Of a stretch of 64,000 nt of DNA, positions 51,126-60,242 are shown in pieces; the first letter of the stretch is position 1, and the number at the start of each line of letters is the position of its first letter. Both the position numbers and the translations under genes were made by a program. The stretch is taken from positions 62,001 through 126,000 of the forward strand of contig NZ_JAFBDA010000003.1 of NCBI RefSeq assembly GCF_016907995.1. Reading direction: 5' to 3'. The stretch comes from Clostridium sardiniense (GTDB taxonomy: Bacteria; Bacillota; Clostridia; Clostridiales; Clostridiaceae). The notes beneath the pieces are model-generated. The model saw only the letters and a list, made by a program, of their open reading frames with translations, searched no databases and was not told the origin of the DNA.

Positions 51126-51335
51126 AATCAATGTATATATTTTATAACTATATACTTGAACCTATCTTTTATAATTTTAGAATATTCTATGTAGAAACTA
51201 CTCTAATTTTATATTAATTTGTCAATCTTTTGATTTATGTTAACATATATTAAATCTTAATGTCAATGTACATATTTGCTATATTTACTGTATCTATATT
51301 TGCTGTATTTTATATAGATAAAAATATTCCTATAA

Positions 51336-51794
51336 TTATTTATCTTTTTTCCCAAATTTCCCATAAAAAAGTAATCCTAAAATATCTGATATACGTCCAA
51401 AAACACTTCCAAGAATTAATGAGATTATAACTGCACTCCAATTACCTCCAGTTCCAAAAGTACTACAAGCACCTAAAAATGCTCCTGGTATAAATTCTAA
51501 AGGTCTTGTCTTTGCTTGAATACACATTACAAACGAAAAAAATCCTGTAAGTATATATGACCAAATTGAGCCTTCAAGATAACTTGATCCAAGTATTATA
51601 CACATTGCCCAAACTACACCTGAAATATTTGCAAAAATAGATTTTTTAAGTCCTACAAATTTGCCACCTGATGCAAAATAACTTGTAAATCCTATAAATC
51701 CAACCCATGTTATAAGCCCCAAAGCATCACTAAAAAAAGCCCAAACACCAGACAATACACCTACACTTATGGCTACTGCCGTCATTACATCCAT
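51336..51794 (-). CDS. DUF1097 membrane protein
   Basis: A 152-residue membrane protein with about five hydrophobic helices, of the DUF1097 (YcdZ-like) family. Recognisable segments are GLITWVGFIGFTSYFASGG and FIPGAFLGACSTFGTGGNW, the latter Gly-rich and conserved. Members are suggested to be small channels or carriers for organic acids, but no substrate is established. It stands alone between the B12 riboswitch and the phosphonate operon. Confidence 0.82.
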   Translation of the reverse strand: MDVMTAVAISVGVLSGVWAFFSDALGLITWVGFIGFTSYFASGGKFVGLKKSIFANISGVVWAMCIILGSSYLEGSIWSYILTGFFSFVMCIQAKTRPLEFIPGAFLGACSTFGTGGNWSAVIISLILGSVFGRISDILGLLFYGKFGKKDK

Positions 51795-51931
51795 GATATT
51801 CCTCCTAAGTTTATAAAATTATAAGTTCAAATAAATAATATTTATTATAATCAAATATACATTCAAAATTATATCATATTTTTATAATTTAATTAAAATT
51901 TTAGAATAATAGATTTAATTACTAACAATAA

Positions 51932-51964
51932 AAAAAGACTAAGTTTTTACTTAATCTTTTTTAT
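51932..51964 (-). terminator. Terminator of the phosphonate operon
   Basis: AAAAGATTAAG and CTTAGTCTTTT form a stem with one G-T pair on the minus strand, followed by seven T residues. It lies 7 bp beyond the phnW stop codon. Confidence 0.85.
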
Positions 51965-51970
51965 TGCAAG

Positions 51971-53068
51971 TTAAATTGCTTTTTCTATAGCTTTTAAAAG
52001 CCTTTCTATATCTTCTCTATAAACCTCTCCTATATTGCCAATCCTAAAAGTTTCTAACTCAGTAAGTTTACCTGGATATATTACAAATCCATTTTCTTTT
52101 AATTTCGAATAAAACTTTTTAAAAGAAAAATCCTCATTTAATGGTGGAATAAACGTAGTAATTATAGGTGATTGATTTTCTTCATCAATTAATGCTTCTA
52201 TCCCTATTTCTTTTAATCCATTAACTAATATTTTCTGATTCTGAGTATATCTCTTATTTCTATTGCATACTCCTTCTTCCTCTAATTCATCCAATGCCTT
52301 AGAAAAAGCTCTCACAACATGGGTTGGTGAAGTAAACCTCCACTTACCATTATCCTTTTCCATAGCTTGCCATTGATCATATATATCTAAAGACAATGTC
52401 CTAGCTTGTCCTTTACACTTCTTCAAAGCTTCTCTATCACATATTACAAATCCGAAACCTGGAATACCCTGTATACATTTATTTGAAGAACTAATCAAAA
52501 AATCTATATTTAATTTTTCTATATTAATTGGAATTCCGCCCATACTGCTCATTGCATCAACTATTATTGTTTTATTATACTTTTTAGATAAATTACATAT
52601 CCCATCTAAATTGTTTAATATTCCAGTAGTTGTCTCTAGGTGCACTACTGCAATATGAGTTATATTTTTATCACTTAAAATCTTATCTTCTATAATTTCT
52701 AAATTTATAGGCTCTGTTTCTTTAAATCTTAAAATATCCATATTGATTCTATGTGCTTTAGCTATATCTATCATCCTATCACCATAAGCTCCATTTGATA
52801 ATATAAGTAGTTTATCATTCTCTCCAATTGCTGAGGATATAACTCCTTCAACTACATAACTTCCACTTCCCTGTAAAAGTACACTAGTATATTTTTCTTT
52901 ATTATCAGTTACTATATTTACTAATCTATTTCTTATGTTTTGAGTTAAATTATTATAATCATCATCCCAAGTACACATATCTTTTAATAGTGCCTCTCTT
53001 ACTCCTCTACTTGTCGTTAACGGTCCTGGAGTTAATAATACATATTTATTTTCAAATATATTTTCCAT
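51971..53068 (-). CDS. phnW: 2-aminoethylphosphonate-pyruvate transaminase
   Basis: A 365-residue fold-type-I PLP aminotransferase that turns 2-aminoethylphosphonate plus pyruvate into phosphonoacetaldehyde plus alanine. LLTPGPLTTSRGVREA is the family start. Asp171 in IIVDAMSSMGG contacts the PLP nitrogen, and Lys197 in SSSNKCIQGIPG is the Schiff-base lysine. The ATG at 53068 has AGAGG eight nt upstream; a GTG three codons earlier is poorly spaced. It is last in the operon, directly after phnX, which takes its product. Confidence 0.95.
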   Translation of the reverse strand: MENIFENKYVLLTPGPLTTSRGVREALLKDMCTWDDDYNNLTQNIRNRLVNIVTDNKEKYTSVLLQGSGSYVVEGVISSAIGENDKLLILSNGAYGDRMIDIAKAHRINMDILRFKETEPINLEIIEDKILSDKNITHIAVVHLETTTGILNNLDGICNLSKKYNKTIIVDAMSSMGGIPINIEKLNIDFLISSSNKCIQGIPGFGFVICDREALKKCKGQARTLSLDIYDQWQAMEKDNGKWRFTSPTHVVRAFSKALDELEEEGVCNRNKRYTQNQKILVNGLKEIGIEALIDEENQSPIITTFIPPLNEDFSFKKFYSKLKENGFVIYPGKLTELETFRIGNIGEVYREDIERLLKAIEKAI

Positions 53069-53083
53069 ATAATACACCTCTTC

Positions 53084-53902
53084 CTATCTTCTTGGAGTTT
53101 CTCCGCTTTCTATTCTCTCATCAATTTCCTTTAATACATCCACAACACATTCTAAAGACTCTACTATATAGTCAGCTCTTAAATCTTCAAATATGCTTCT
53201 CGCTGATTCTATCTTCTCATTCTGTAAATCGCTTGTAAGAGTTAAACTTTCTTCTTTACTCATTCCAACTTGACTTCCACCTTTTAATATCGCAATAGTC
53301 CAAGTTCCAGCATTCTTTCCTTCTATTACATCGGATGGTGTATCTCCTATTTTAACCACATTACATAGTGGATACATCTCAAGTTCAATTGCATTTTTAT
53401 ATATCATATATGGATATGGTCTAGCTTCTTTTAATTCATCTGCTGCTACAACATAATCTGGTGAGTACCCTCTATCTTTAGCCGCATTTACTACTATCTC
53501 CATCATAACTTTTGTATATCCTGATGTACTCCCAAGCTTTAGATCATTATCTTTTATAAAATCTACTAACTTTAAAGCTCCATCTATAGGCTCTGCATAA
53601 TTTTCTAATGTACTTAATAATTTAGGTTCAAACTCATTGTAAATACTAATTACATCCTCTTCTGAGATTTCTCTATTATAAATTTCTCGAAATTGATTTT
53701 GTACAGAATTTAGCTTAGATAATTCTCTTATATGATCTATCTTTTTAAGTCCCATAGGCCCTCTAGCTTCTTCATTTGTTATACTTATGCCTCTTTCCTT
53801 AAATACATCTACAAAAACTTTAAGTGGTGCCATGCATCCATAGTCAACCATAGTTCCTGCCCAATCTACTATTACACCGCTTATATTATTTAATTCTCTC
53901 AT
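53084..53902 (-). CDS. phnX: Phosphonoacetaldehyde hydrolase
   Basis: A 272-residue HAD-superfamily enzyme (phosphonatase) that cleaves the C-P bond of phosphonoacetaldehyde to acetaldehyde and phosphate. Nucleophile Asp lies in VIVDWAGTMVDYG (about residue 13). The Schiff-base lysine is probably in GPMGLKKIDHIREL, in the cap domain, and GDTPSDVIEGKNAG closes the core. GAGGAG 10 nt before the ATG at 53902 sets the start. It lies 15 bp before phnW and 17 bp after the permease gene, giving a complete two-step pathway. Confidence 0.95.
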   Translation of the reverse strand: MRELNNISGVIVDWAGTMVDYGCMAPLKVFVDVFKERGISITNEEARGPMGLKKIDHIRELSKLNSVQNQFREIYNREISEEDVISIYNEFEPKLLSTLENYAEPIDGALKLVDFIKDNDLKLGSTSGYTKVMMEIVVNAAKDRGYSPDYVVAADELKEARPYPYMIYKNAIELEMYPLCNVVKIGDTPSDVIEGKNAGTWTIAILKGGSQVGMSKEESLTLTSDLQNEKIESARSIFEDLRADYIVESLECVVDVLKEIDERIESGETPRR

Positions 53903-53919
53903 AATTAAATCTCTCCTCA

Positions 53920-55614
53920 CTATAAACTTCTCTCCATCTTATACTCTTTATTTTTATTTATCTTTTTCATTATTAATTGATACAGAACTCTAACTATTAA
54001 GTTAGTTATTATTATCAGAGATGCTAGTGCTGCTGCTCCTGCAGTATTTCCTGCATCATCTAAATTTACTATTAAGATTGTAGCTAACATAAACTTTGGT
54101 GAATATAAAAATACAACTGCTGATATAGTTACCATAGAATTTGTAAAGAAGTACATAAAATTCTCTAGTATACCCTCTAAAGACATTGGAATAGTTACCT
54201 TTAATAGTGTCTTATAAAAGGGTATCTTTAATGTCATTGCTGCTTCTTCGAAATTATTATTGATCTTCTTTAGATTTCCTGTTAGGTTTATAAACGGAAC
54301 TGAATAGAAATGAATAATATTGCCTATAACAACAATTGCTATAGTTCCATATATAAAGTTTAATGGATTATCTGGATTGTTAAAAAAGATTATATAGCTT
54401 ATTCCTATTACTAATCCTGGAAGTGATAATGGAATTATAGATAGTAAGTATGATACCCCCCTAAGAATTTTAAAACTCTTTACTTTCTCTATTAGGTAGC
54501 TGTTCATAAATGTTATAAATGTTCCAACTATAGCTGTAAGTAGTGCTATAACTAATGAGTTCATATAACTTGTTAATCCACTTGCGCTCCCTGTATTAAA
54601 CTTAAAATGATCTAGTGTTAAGCTTAAATTATAAGGCCATACCTTTATAAATGCTGCCAGTAAAACTACAAATATCATTACTACAAATATTAATGATATA
54701 ATACTGTTAAATATCATAAATATAATATCTCTTACTTTATTATCTTTAATCTTAACTTCTCTTAAATCTGATATTTCACTTCCATTTTTTAGCTTACTAT
54801 TTGTAACCCTGTCTATTATAAATGATAAAAGTGCTGGTATTATAAGTATCATCCCAACTGTTGATCCCATTGGAAGATTATTTTGACCTACAACCTGTTT
54901 ATATACATCTGTAGCTAATACGTTATAACTTCCACCAACAATTTTGGGTGCCCCAAAGTCTGTAAAACTTAAAGTAAATGCTACAAAAACAGAAGATATT
55001 AGTGAGTACTTAATTCCTGGAAGTGTCACATAAAAAAATTGTTTAAACTTATTTATACCTAATGATTCAGCTGCCTCATACAATCTGTTATCTGTATTCC
55101 TAAGGGCTATATAAAGTATTAAAAAACATTGAGGAAATGTATATATTATTTCTGATACTATTATTCCCAAAGGACCATATAGCTCTAAGTTGATACCTAA
55201 GCCCATCGTTATAAATCCTTTATTACCAAATAAATATATAAGTGCTATACCATATAACATTGTCGGTGCAAATATAGGTAATAAAGCTAAATAGTGATAT
55301 GCACCTTTAAATTTTATATTTGTCCTTGTAAGTCCATAAGCATATAAAAATGCTAACATTACCGATATTATTGTACTTATAGATGATACAAACAGACTGT
55401 TTTTTAGTGATATCCTAAATCCAAGTGATGTTAAATACATTTTTACATTTTCAAATCCTACATACTGCCCATGTCTATCTTTTGTTAATGTAAATAATAG
55501 CATCACTACTGGAATAAATATAAATATAACTAATAATGTAACCATAAGTACTATAAGTAACTTCTTTAATAGCTCTTCTCTATCTAATTCTTTTATTTCC
55601 TTTAAACTATTCAA
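53920..55614 (-). CDS. phnU: 2-aminoethylphosphonate ABC permease (fused)
   Basis: A 564-residue permease made of two fused homologous halves, about 12 transmembrane helices in all. Each half has its own ATPase-contact EAA loop: EAAESLGINKFKQFF in the first and EAAMTLKIPFYKTLL in the second. Such double permeases are found in iron/thiamine and AEP transporters. Position before phnX/phnW points to AEP. The start codon is TTG (55614), just after the phnT stop, with AAGGTGGG as binding site. Confidence 0.9.
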   Translation of the reverse strand: MNSLKEIKELDREELLKKLLIVLMVTLLVIFIFIPVVMLLFTLTKDRHGQYVGFENVKMYLTSLGFRISLKNSLFVSSISTIISVMLAFLYAYGLTRTNIKFKGAYHYLALLPIFAPTMLYGIALIYLFGNKGFITMGLGINLELYGPLGIIVSEIIYTFPQCFLILYIALRNTDNRLYEAAESLGINKFKQFFYVTLPGIKYSLISSVFVAFTLSFTDFGAPKIVGGSYNVLATDVYKQVVGQNNLPMGSTVGMILIIPALLSFIIDRVTNSKLKNGSEISDLREVKIKDNKVRDIIFMIFNSIISLIFVVMIFVVLLAAFIKVWPYNLSLTLDHFKFNTGSASGLTSYMNSLVIALLTAIVGTFITFMNSYLIEKVKSFKILRGVSYLLSIIPLSLPGLVIGISYIIFFNNPDNPLNFIYGTIAIVVIGNIIHFYSVPFINLTGNLKKINNNFEEAAMTLKIPFYKTLLKVTIPMSLEGILENFMYFFTNSMVTISAVVFLYSPKFMLATILIVNLDDAGNTAGAAALASLIIITNLIVRVLYQLIMKKINKNKEYKMERSL

Positions 55615-55619
55615 CCTAT

Positions 55620-56624
55620 TTAACCCACCTTCTCAGTCATCTCTTCTTTAAAAGGTATTACATCATTAAGTCCAAGTATCACTTCAACTTTGTCCTCTTC
55701 TTTTATGTTGAGTTCTTTAAATTTATTAGATGTTATATCTGCCAATATAAAATTATTATTCTCTTCAAGCTTTATCCTATAGATACTACCTCTAAATTCT
55801 ATATTCTTAACTACATAAGTTAAGGAATCTTCTGATTTAATATTTGATAAAGTTATATCTTCTGGTCTTATCATCACATTCTTACCTTCTCTTTTTAAGA
55901 AGTTACTAGTTCCTATAAAATCAGCTACAAAATCACTTGATGGGTTATTATATATTTCTTCCGGTGTCCCTATTTGTTCAATTTCGCCTCTATTCATAAC
56001 AACAATTCTATCTCCCATTGATAAAGCCTCCTCTTGATCATGAGTTACCATTATTGTTGTTATTCTAAGCTTTCTTTGTAATTCTTTTATTTCATATCTA
56101 AGCCTTCCTCTAACCTTTGCATCTAATGCAGATAATGGCTCATCAAGAAGTAATATGCTAGGCTTCATTGCTATTGCCCTCGCAAGTGCTATCCTTTGCA
56201 TTTGTCCACCAGACATTTGTGATGGATATTTATGTGCTATTCCGTTTAATTGGACAAGCTCTATAGTTTCTTTTAGTATTGATTGAATCTCGTAATTACT
56301 TATTTTTTTATTTTTTAATCCAAATGTTATATTTTCTTCTCCTGTCATATTAGGAAATAATGCATAAGATTGAAATACTATGCCCACATTTCTATCCTTT
56401 GTTGATAAATTACTTATATCCTTTCCTTCTAAAGATATTTTCCCGCCATTTTCCTTCTCAAGTGCTGCTATTATTCTAAGGAGACTTGTTTTTCCACACC
56501 CGCTTGGTCCAAGTAAACATATAAATTCTCCCTTTTTTATAGAAATATTAATGTCTTTTAAAACATGAAACTTACCAAAATACTTATTTATATTATTTAG
56601 ACTAAGATATACACTATCATTCAC
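55620..56624 (-). CDS. phnT: 2-aminoethylphosphonate ABC ATPase
   Basis: A 334-residue ABC ATPase: Walker A GPSGCGKTS, signature MSGGQMQR, Walker B LLLDEPLSA, switch histidine in MVTHDQEEA, then a C-terminal TOBE-like regulatory domain (about 245-330). This matches polyamine/iron/AEP-type importers. It starts with GTG, preceded by GGGGTG eight nt upstream. It lies 30 bp after the binding-protein gene and next to the permease gene in the phosphonate operon. Confidence 0.92.
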   Translation of the reverse strand: MNDSVYLSLNNINKYFGKFHVLKDINISIKKGEFICLLGPSGCGKTSLLRIIAALEKENGGKISLEGKDISNLSTKDRNVGIVFQSYALFPNMTGEENITFGLKNKKISNYEIQSILKETIELVQLNGIAHKYPSQMSGGQMQRIALARAIAMKPSILLLDEPLSALDAKVRGRLRYEIKELQRKLRITTIMVTHDQEEALSMGDRIVVMNRGEIEQIGTPEEIYNNPSSDFVADFIGTSNFLKREGKNVMIRPEDITLSNIKSEDSLTYVVKNIEFRGSIYRIKLEENNNFILADITSNKFKELNIKEEDKVEVILGLNDVIPFKEEMTEKVG

Positions 56625-56653
56625 AACATATACACCCCTTCAATATAGAATTT

Positions 56654-57682
56654 TTATTTTTTCTCTGACTTTGAATCATACCTCTTGCTCCACTCATCTG
56701 TTATCTTATCTTTTTCTTTTGATAACTTAGAAAAGTCTATATCAACAAGAGATTCTTTTATATCTTTTGGATATTCTTCTGGCATTTCATAATCATTCTT
56801 TATAGTTATAACAGGATAGTTTTTATGGTACTCTTTCATTGCACTATCGCTAATTGCCCAATTTAAGAATTCTTTTGATTCTTCTTTTATATTTTCTTTC
56901 TTTATAAGAGCATTTGCTTCAACGTCCCACATAATCCCATCCGTTGGAAATATAACTTCTACTGGTGATCCTTTAGATTTTTCACTTATTCCTCTATAAG
57001 CTATAGATATTCCAATTGGAAATTCACCTTTAGATGAATTAACTGCTGGCTTTGAGCCTGAGTGCGTATACATTTCTACGTTATCATTTAATTCATCTAA
57101 GTACTTCCATCCTTTTTCTTCCCCCATAGTTTCTAATATTCCAGATATTATAAGAAATCCTGTACCTGATGAAACTGGATTTGGTATTGTTATTAATCCC
57201 TTATACTCATCCTTTAATAACTCCTCATAACTTTTTGGAATATTTAATCCTTTAGCCTTTAATTCTTCCGCATTTACTATAAACCCAGCTTCTGAAATGT
57301 CCATTCCAACCCATTTAGGTTCTTTACTTGAATCTTTAAATTTATCAGGTATTCTTTCTACTCCACTTGGACTATATTCTTGTAATTGATCCTCTATTGT
57401 AAGTAAACTACTTGCACCAACTCCCCAAACTACATCTGCAACTGGATTATCTTTTTCAGCCTTCAACTTGGCCGCTATAACACCAGTTGAATCTCTTACT
57501 ATATTAACTTTTACATCTGGATGACCTTTTTCATAATCGCTTAAATATTGATTTATAATATCCTCTTCTAATGCTGTATATACTGTTATTTCACTAGTTT
57601 TACTTTCATTTTTTGAACATCCAATAGTTAAAATGGATATGGTCATAATTGCTGCTATAATACCTATTAACCTTTTTTTCAT
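56654..57682 (-). CDS. phnS: 2-aminoethylphosphonate-binding lipoprotein
   Basis: A 342-residue lipoprotein. The ATG at 57682 is chosen because AGAGGTG precedes it closely and it places the lipobox LTIGC (Cys about 22) correctly. The mature domain is of the ferric-iron/AEP-binding group (ITVYTALEEDIINQYLSDYE, then GLITIPNPVSSGTGFL). It begins the operon phnS-T-U-X-W. It also resembles the sensor binding protein at 45023, which has the same PNP-SGTG segment but a different job. Confidence 0.9.
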   Translation of the reverse strand: MKKRLIGIIAAIMTISILTIGCSKNESKTSEITVYTALEEDIINQYLSDYEKGHPDVKVNIVRDSTGVIAAKLKAEKDNPVADVVWGVGASSLLTIEDQLQEYSPSGVERIPDKFKDSSKEPKWVGMDISEAGFIVNAEELKAKGLNIPKSYEELLKDEYKGLITIPNPVSSGTGFLIISGILETMGEEKGWKYLDELNDNVEMYTHSGSKPAVNSSKGEFPIGISIAYRGISEKSKGSPVEVIFPTDGIMWDVEANALIKKENIKEESKEFLNWAISDSAMKEYHKNYPVITIKNDYEMPEEYPKDIKESLVDIDFSKLSKEKDKITDEWSKRYDSKSEKK

Positions 57683-57792
57683 ACCGCACCTCTTTGTTAC
57701 CATTTTTTGTTTTATTTTCAATTACTAGTATATAACTCTAAAGTTAAGTGATTATTATTGTAAGGTTAAAGACTTGTTCAATTCTTTAATTA

Positions 57793-57832
57793 AGAAAAAA
57801 ATAAGCTCTGGACTTACTTCCAGAGCTTATTT
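57793..57832 (-). terminator. Terminator of the pirin/MarR unit
   Basis: AAATAAGCTCTGG (57799-57811) pairs perfectly with 57820-57832; seven T residues follow on the minus strand. The phnS promoter must lie between here and 57690, where I see no clear -35/-10 pair. Confidence 0.9.
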
Positions 57833-57917
57833 ACAAATATTGTATTAAAATTAGGTTAACTAAATTAAAATACTTTAACGTATCTTTATTTATTATTAAC
57901 TTGCAATATCATATATA

Positions 57918-58613
57918 TTATTTTCTCATTTCAATTAATATAAAATGTGAATCTGTCTTCGATTTTATAGATATATCTTCTTCAATGATTTCTAAAGCAT
58001 CTCTTTCATTCACTTTAATATTATTTATTATAGAATTTCCTTCTATTTGTACAAGATATACTTGTCTTCCATCTTCAACTTTAAATTCTATCTCTTTTCC
58101 TTCTTCTAAAAATAAAGTATAGATATTAACATCTTGATTTATTTTTATAGGAGCATTACCTTCCATAGATGATACCATGTGTAAGAAGTTATTTCTTCTA
58201 TCATCAAAATTAAATTCAAAGTCGCCATATTGTGGTTTTAATCCTTGCTTATCTGGAATTATCCATATTTGAAGAAGTCTTAACATATCATCTGACAAAT
58301 TATGTTCACTATGATATACCCCTGTTCCAGCACTCATGTATTGCATGTTTCCTCTTGATAGAGTTCTCTTATTCCCCATGCTATCTCCATGAGTTAATTC
58401 TCCTGATACTATATAAGTTATAATCTCCATATTTTCATGTGGATGTGTATCAAAACCTGTTCCAGCTTCTATTAAGTCATCATTTAATACTCTAAGTGGT
58501 CCAAAATGCATATTATCTATATTAAAATATTCTGCAAAAGAAAAGTGAAATGAACTTTTAAGCCATCCTAAATTACTTTTCCCCATATTTTTATTCTCTA
58601 AATGCCTAATCAT
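57918..58613 (-). CDS. Pirin family protein
   Basis: A 231-residue bicupin of the pirin/YhhW family. The metal-binding N-terminal cupin shows FDTHPHENMEIITYIVSG and SAGTGVYHSEHN, holding the three histidines and the glutamate. Bacterial pirins are redox-sensitive metal proteins, some with quercetin 2,3-dioxygenase activity. I chose the ATG at 58613 because GAAGGAGAG lies 6 nt before it; the longer frame from 58646 runs into the operator. It lies 61 bp after the MarR gene, with a MarR-type operator between them. Confidence 0.9.
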   Translation of the reverse strand: MIRHLENKNMGKSNLGWLKSSFHFSFAEYFNIDNMHFGPLRVLNDDLIEAGTGFDTHPHENMEIITYIVSGELTHGDSMGNKRTLSRGNMQYMSAGTGVYHSEHNLSDDMLRLLQIWIIPDKQGLKPQYGDFEFNFDDRRNNFLHMVSSMEGNAPIKINQDVNIYTLFLEEGKEIEFKVEDGRQVYLVQIEGNSIINNIKVNERDALEIIEEDISIKSKTDSHFILIEMRK

Positions 58614-58638
58614 AATAATCTCTCCTTCTATAATTACA

Positions 58639-58660
58639 TTTATCACTAATTAGTGATAAA
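58639..58660. promoter_or_regulatory. MarR operator between marR and pirin genes
   Basis: A perfect 22-bp palindrome, TTTATCACTAA plus its mirror, lies in the gap between the two genes. Its half-site TATCACTA recurs in the operator upstream of the MarR gene (59129-59146), so the same protein should bind both. Confidence 0.8.
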
Positions 58661-58673
58661 TATATAAAAAAAT

Positions 58674-59117
58674 TTATAGTTTTCTAATCTTACTTAATAT
58701 TTTTATTAATTGTTCCTTCTCTTCTTCATCTAATACACTAAATATATTCTTTATGTTTTCAAAGTGCTTTGGAAGAATATCCTCTATTACCTCTTTACCT
58801 TTGTCTGTTAAACTTATTAAAACCGCCCTACTATCTTCTGGATCTTTTAATTTCTTAATAAACCCTTCCTTTTCTAGATTTTTAATTATAACTGTTATAT
58901 TACCTGATGTAGTAAGTATACTGTCTATTATTTGGCATATCTTAAGGTCTCCTTTACTATATAGAACTTCTAAAACTGCAAATTGTGATGTAGTTAATCC
59001 AGAAGGTCTTATAGTTTCATATGATAATTTACCTACCTTTTGATCAGCCCTACTTAGTGCAATTAAACTTGATAAACTTAACCTTGTTTCTTTATCTCTT
59101 ACAAATTTATTCTTCAT
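58674..59117 (-). CDS. MarR-family regulator
   Basis: A 147-residue winged-helix regulator. The DNA-binding core (about 45-110) has TTSQFAVLEVLYSKGDLKIC, then a wing with EKEGFIKKLKDPEDSRAVLI, the conserved DxR of MarR proteins. No extra sensor domain; a ligand or thiol is probably sensed at the dimer interface. Its promoter has the operator inside the spacer, so it should repress itself. There is no Shine-Dalgarno site: the ATG follows the -10 box by six bases, pointing to a leaderless or near-leaderless mRNA. Confidence 0.92.
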   Translation of the reverse strand: MKNKFVRDKETRLSLSSLIALSRADQKVGKLSYETIRPSGLTTSQFAVLEVLYSKGDLKICQIIDSILTTSGNITVIIKNLEKEGFIKKLKDPEDSRAVLISLTDKGKEVIEDILPKHFENIKNIFSVLDEEEKEQLIKILSKIRKL

Positions 59118-59122
59118 GATTC

Positions 59123-59152
59123 AAATTTATCACTAGTTAGTGATATTGTCAA
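59123..59152 (-). promoter_or_regulatory. marR promoter with embedded operator
   Basis: Minus strand TTGACA (59151-59146), 17 bp, TAAATT (59128-59123), then six bases and the ATG. The 18-bp palindrome TATCACTA-AC-TAGTGATA (59146-59129) fills the spacer. Binding would block polymerase directly. Confidence 0.85.
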
Positions 59153-59165
59153 ACATAATTTTAAA

Positions 59166-59198
59166 AGAATGTATTAATATGATCTATTAATACATTCT
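59166..59198 (-). terminator. Terminator of the SDR gene
   Basis: AGAATGTATTAATA (59166-59179) and its mirror (59185-59198) form a 14-bp stem followed on the minus strand by TTTT. It lies about 20 bp after the SDR stop codon. Confidence 0.8.
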
Positions 59199-59216
59199 CT
59201 TTATCATAATAACTTT

Positions 59217-60005
59217 TTATTTTCCCATAAATTCAGCGTATTGAGGTGTTGGCATTCCAAAACCTCCTGCAATCTCCATAAGATCTCCTGTTATAAATGA
59301 TGAGTCATCACTAGCAAAGAATACAACTGCCTTAGCTATATCATCTGGTTTACCTACTCTATTAAGCGGTACATGTCTTACAAATGAAGCTCTAAACTCC
59401 TCAGTCATATTTTCTAAAGCAGCTTTAGTTCCAATAAGGCCTGGCAATATAGCATTACACCTTACATTTTGCTTAGCATATTGTGTTGCTATATTTTGTG
59501 TTAATGAATTTATAGCAGCCTTTGATACACAATAAGCCATTCTAGATAAATCTGGAACTACAGAGCCTATTGATGATATATTAATTATACTTCCTCCACC
59601 ATTTTTAATCATATATGGAACAACTGCTTTACATGGTAAATATACACTTTGTACGTTATCTTGTAATATTTTAAAGAATTCCTCTGTATCCCCATCTACA
59701 AGATTCTTATCAAATTTAACGTTAGTACCACCATAATTATTTACTAATATATCTAATCGTCCTTCATTGTTTATAACTGTATCTATCATAGTAGTATAAG
59801 TATCTACTTCTCTTGCATTAAAATGTACAAACTTTGCTTTATAACCTCTCTTAGTTATATTTGCAATAACTTCATTTGCAAGCTTCTCTGATCTAGCTGC
59901 AATATACACTAAAGCTCCTTCTTCTGCTAAAGCAGCAGCAGATGCTAAGCCTATCCCCTTTGTAGATGATGTAACTAATGCAACTTTATTTTCTAATTTT
60001 CCCAT
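59217..60005 (-). CDS. 7-alpha-hydroxysteroid-dehydrogenase-like SDR
   Basis: A 262-residue short-chain dehydrogenase. The NAD(P) loop is TSSTKGIGLAS (12-22), with Ser144/145, Tyr158 and Lys162 (SRMAYCVSKAA) as catalytic residues. From memory, long segments closely match clostridial 7-alpha-HSDH of the C. absonum type: the GDTEEFF stretch, NISSIGSVVPDLSRMAY, and MTEEFRASFVRHVPLNRVG, plus the C-terminal TPQYAEFMG. Arg at the loop after beta-2 (AARSEK) suggests NADP preference. If correct, the protein oxidises the 7-alpha hydroxyl of bile acids, placing the organism in an intestine. Substrate use needs testing; general SDR function is certain. Confidence 0.8.
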   Translation of the reverse strand: MGKLENKVALVTSSTKGIGLASAAALAEEGALVYIAARSEKLANEVIANITKRGYKAKFVHFNAREVDTYTTMIDTVINNEGRLDILVNNYGGTNVKFDKNLVDGDTEEFFKILQDNVQSVYLPCKAVVPYMIKNGGGSIINISSIGSVVPDLSRMAYCVSKAAINSLTQNIATQYAKQNVRCNAILPGLIGTKAALENMTEEFRASFVRHVPLNRVGKPDDIAKAVVFFASDDSSFITGDLMEIAGGFGMPTPQYAEFMGK

Positions 60006-60181
60006 AACTCAATACCTCCATTTACTGTATATACTATACTCAATAAAAATAATATTTAATGATTACATCCATTAAGCATAGTATTTATTTCTAATTATAT
60101 CCTCAATTTAGCACTCTCTATCTATACAATCAATACTATTATTATTAAATATCTATTACATATTAAAAAACTTTCTCAATA

Positions 60182-60211
60182 TTTAAGGAGGGTATTTTTA
60201 CCCTCCTTAAA
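60182..60211. terminator. Hairpin downstream of the cupin gene
   Basis: TTTAAGGAGGGTA pairs with TACCCTCCTTAAA across a short T/A loop. Lack of a clean T-run makes it a weak terminator, though the stem is strong; it contains GGAGG and CCTCC, so it could also mask a binding site. Confidence 0.5.
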
Positions 60212-60242
60212 TTTATATTCCAAACTATTGTATTAATTACTT

